A stretch of 64,000 nt of DNA from Stenotrophomonas pavanii (GTDB lineage: Bacteria; Pseudomonadota; Gammaproteobacteria; Xanthomonadales; Xanthomonadaceae): assembly GCF_900101175.1 (NCBI RefSeq), contig NZ_FNFQ01000008.1:1-64000 (forward strand). The letters are read 5' to 3'. Under the pieces are notes generated by a model. The model had not been told where the DNA came from and searched no databases. It saw nothing but the letters and a program-made list of their open reading frames with translations. Positions 63,028 through 64,000 of the stretch are shown one piece after another (positions within the stretch are counted from its first letter, which is position 1; each line of letters begins with the position of its first letter). The position numbers and the translations under genes were made by a program.

Positions 63028-64000
63028 GTGTCGAAGCAGAATGATTTCTCCGTCGCCAAGGCGGCGCCGGGCGCGGCCACCCGCATGCTGGCCGCACGCG
63101 TACTGGCGCAGGTGTTCACCCGTGGCCGCTCGCTGAAGGCGGAACTGGCCTGGGCCCTGCCCAAGCTGGCCGACAGCCGCGATCGCGCCCTGCTGGAAGC
63201 GCTGTGCTTTGCGGTCCTGCGCCGCCGCAGTACCTATGACGCGGCCCTGCAGTCGTGGATGCAGAAGCCGCTGTCGGCGCGCGACGCCGACCTGCGCACG
63301 CTGCTGATGGTGGGCTTCGCGCAGCTGGACGTGCTGGAACTGCCGGCGCATGCGGCCCTGTCGGCCACGGTCGACGCCGCCCGCGCGCTGGGCCGTGAGC
63401 GCCAGGCCGGGCTGGTCAACGCGATCCTGCGCCGCGCGCAGCGCGAGGGTTTCCCGGAGCAGCCTGCGCGTGACGCCTTCCCGGCGTGGTTGGCCGATGC
63501 CATCGAGCGTGACTGGCCGGCGCAGGCCGAGGCGATCTTTGCTGCCAGCCTGCAGCCGGCGCCGCTGTGGCTGCGTGCCAACCGCCAGCAGGGGGGCCGT
63601 GACAAGGGGCTGGCCACGCTGGCCGAGGCCGGCATTGCCGCCGAAGCCAGCCCGCTCAGCGCCGACGCGCTGCGCCTGGCGGCGCCCATCGCGGTGAACC
63701 AGCTGCCGGGATTCGCGGACGGTGCGTTGTCGGTGCAGGACCTGTCGGCGCAATGTGCCGCCGACGCACTGGCGCCGGCGGCCGGCGCCCGCGTGCTGGA
63801 TGCCTGCGCGGCGCCCGGTGGCAAGTCGGCGCACCTGCTGGAACGTGACCCGGGCCTGCGCCTGCTGGCGCTGGATATCGACGCGCGCCGCCTCGCGCGT
63901 GCGCGCGACACCTACACCCGCACCGGCGTGGGCGAAGGCGCGCAGACCCGGGTGGCCGATGCAAGCGACCCCGGTGCCTGGTGGGATGGCACGCCGTTCG
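63028..64000 (+). CDS. rsmB: 16S rRNA m5C967 methyltransferase, 3' end cut by window
   Basis: The frame starts with GTG at 63028 (three bases after the fmt stop) and stays open to the window end (324 residues seen). The N-terminal NusB-like RNA-binding domain (about 15-150, TRMLAARVLAQVFTRGRSL, LRRRSTYDAALQ) is followed by the SAM-binding start VLDACAAPGGKSAHLLE and LLALDID. The catalytic cysteines lie beyond the window. The order def-fmt-rsmB is the common one in gamma-proteobacteria. Confidence 0.93.
   Translation, partial: MSKQNDFSVAKAAPGAATRMLAARVLAQVFTRGRSLKAELAWALPKLADSRDRALLEALCFAVLRRRSTYDAALQSWMQKPLSARDADLRTLLMVGFAQLDVLELPAHAALSATVDAARALGRERQAGLVNAILRRAQREGFPEQPARDAFPAWLADAIERDWPAQAEAIFAASLQPAPLWLRANRQQGGRDKGLATLAEAGIAAEASPLSADALRLAAPIAVNQLPGFADGALSVQDLSAQCAADALAPAAGARVLDACAAPGGKSAHLLERDPGLRLLALDIDARRLARARDTYTRTGVGEGAQTRVADASDPGAWWDGTPF

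Noticed and set aside
61417..63834. Long minus-strand open frame of 805 residues
   Set aside because: It is antisense to def, fmt and rsmB, all of which have complete motifs.

Overview
The window looks like part of the chromosome of a Stenotrophomonas species, most likely of the S. maltophilia complex. GC content is high (about two thirds by eye). The gene groups accB-accC, prmA, dprA-smg-topA-tsaC and def-fmt-rsmB are in the order usual for Xanthomonadaceae. Intergenic space is full of short palindromes headed by GTAG, the SMAG repeats described from S. maltophilia. This is ordinary chromosomal sequence, with one truncated IS110-type transposase at the left edge. I found no prophage, CRISPR array, rRNA or tRNA.

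Layout. Bases 1-825 hold the IS110 remnant and a fourfold tandem SMAG array. Bases 826-6920 carry fis, a DUF3426 gene, prmA, two coupled unknown genes, and aroQ-accB-accC (fatty-acid and shikimate metabolism). Bases 7000-15800 hold many single genes for small-molecule metabolism with local regulators: a quinone reductase with a TetR repressor and a clear operator, a LysR regulator divergent from a 47-residue protein, and an arylamine N-acetyltransferase. Bases 15900-21122 hold a chemoreceptor behind a near-perfect sigma-28 promoter and a PepSY-flavodoxin reductase behind a Fur-like site. Bases 21448-24721 are the cutA-dsbD-tlpA thiol-redox operon. Then come a secreted mosaic nuclease and groES-groEL with both sigma-32 and CIRCE control.

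Bases 29000-37200 carry an iron/2-oxoglutarate oxygenase-like gene, a serine hydrolase, a double-domain aspartic protease, a two-component system, a MarR regulator coupled to a HEAT-repeat protein, and a DAHP synthase. The DAHP synthase is preceded by an attenuator whose leader peptide contains FYWYYF. Bases 37374-38278 hold a TRIC-type channel gene under a tandem glycine riboswitch. Bases 38300-50450 include a GIY-YIG protein, a type II NADH dehydrogenase, a NYN-LOTUS protein, priA, a MATE exporter and sppA. An AT-rich DnaA-box region lies upstream of priA. Bases 50500-61341 run from an SDR enzyme through two DUF4124 proteins to tsaC, topA, two GYF-domain membrane proteins (one fused to a pilin-like domain), smg, dprA and a LysM protein. 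The right end is def-fmt-rsmB, with rsmB cut off by the window edge.

The most interesting signals are RNA-level control and the repeats. Besides the aromatic attenuator and the glycine riboswitch, six genes end on a TAG that is part of a GTAG repeat head, and topA ends on a TAA in a GTAA variant. Several SMAG units form inverted pairs, and one pair frames a larger composite palindrome. Two other palindrome families, unrelated to SMAG, also occur. Starts were chosen from domain boundaries, signal peptides and ribosome-binding sites. All functional statements rest on recognition of sequence motifs, since no database search was possible.
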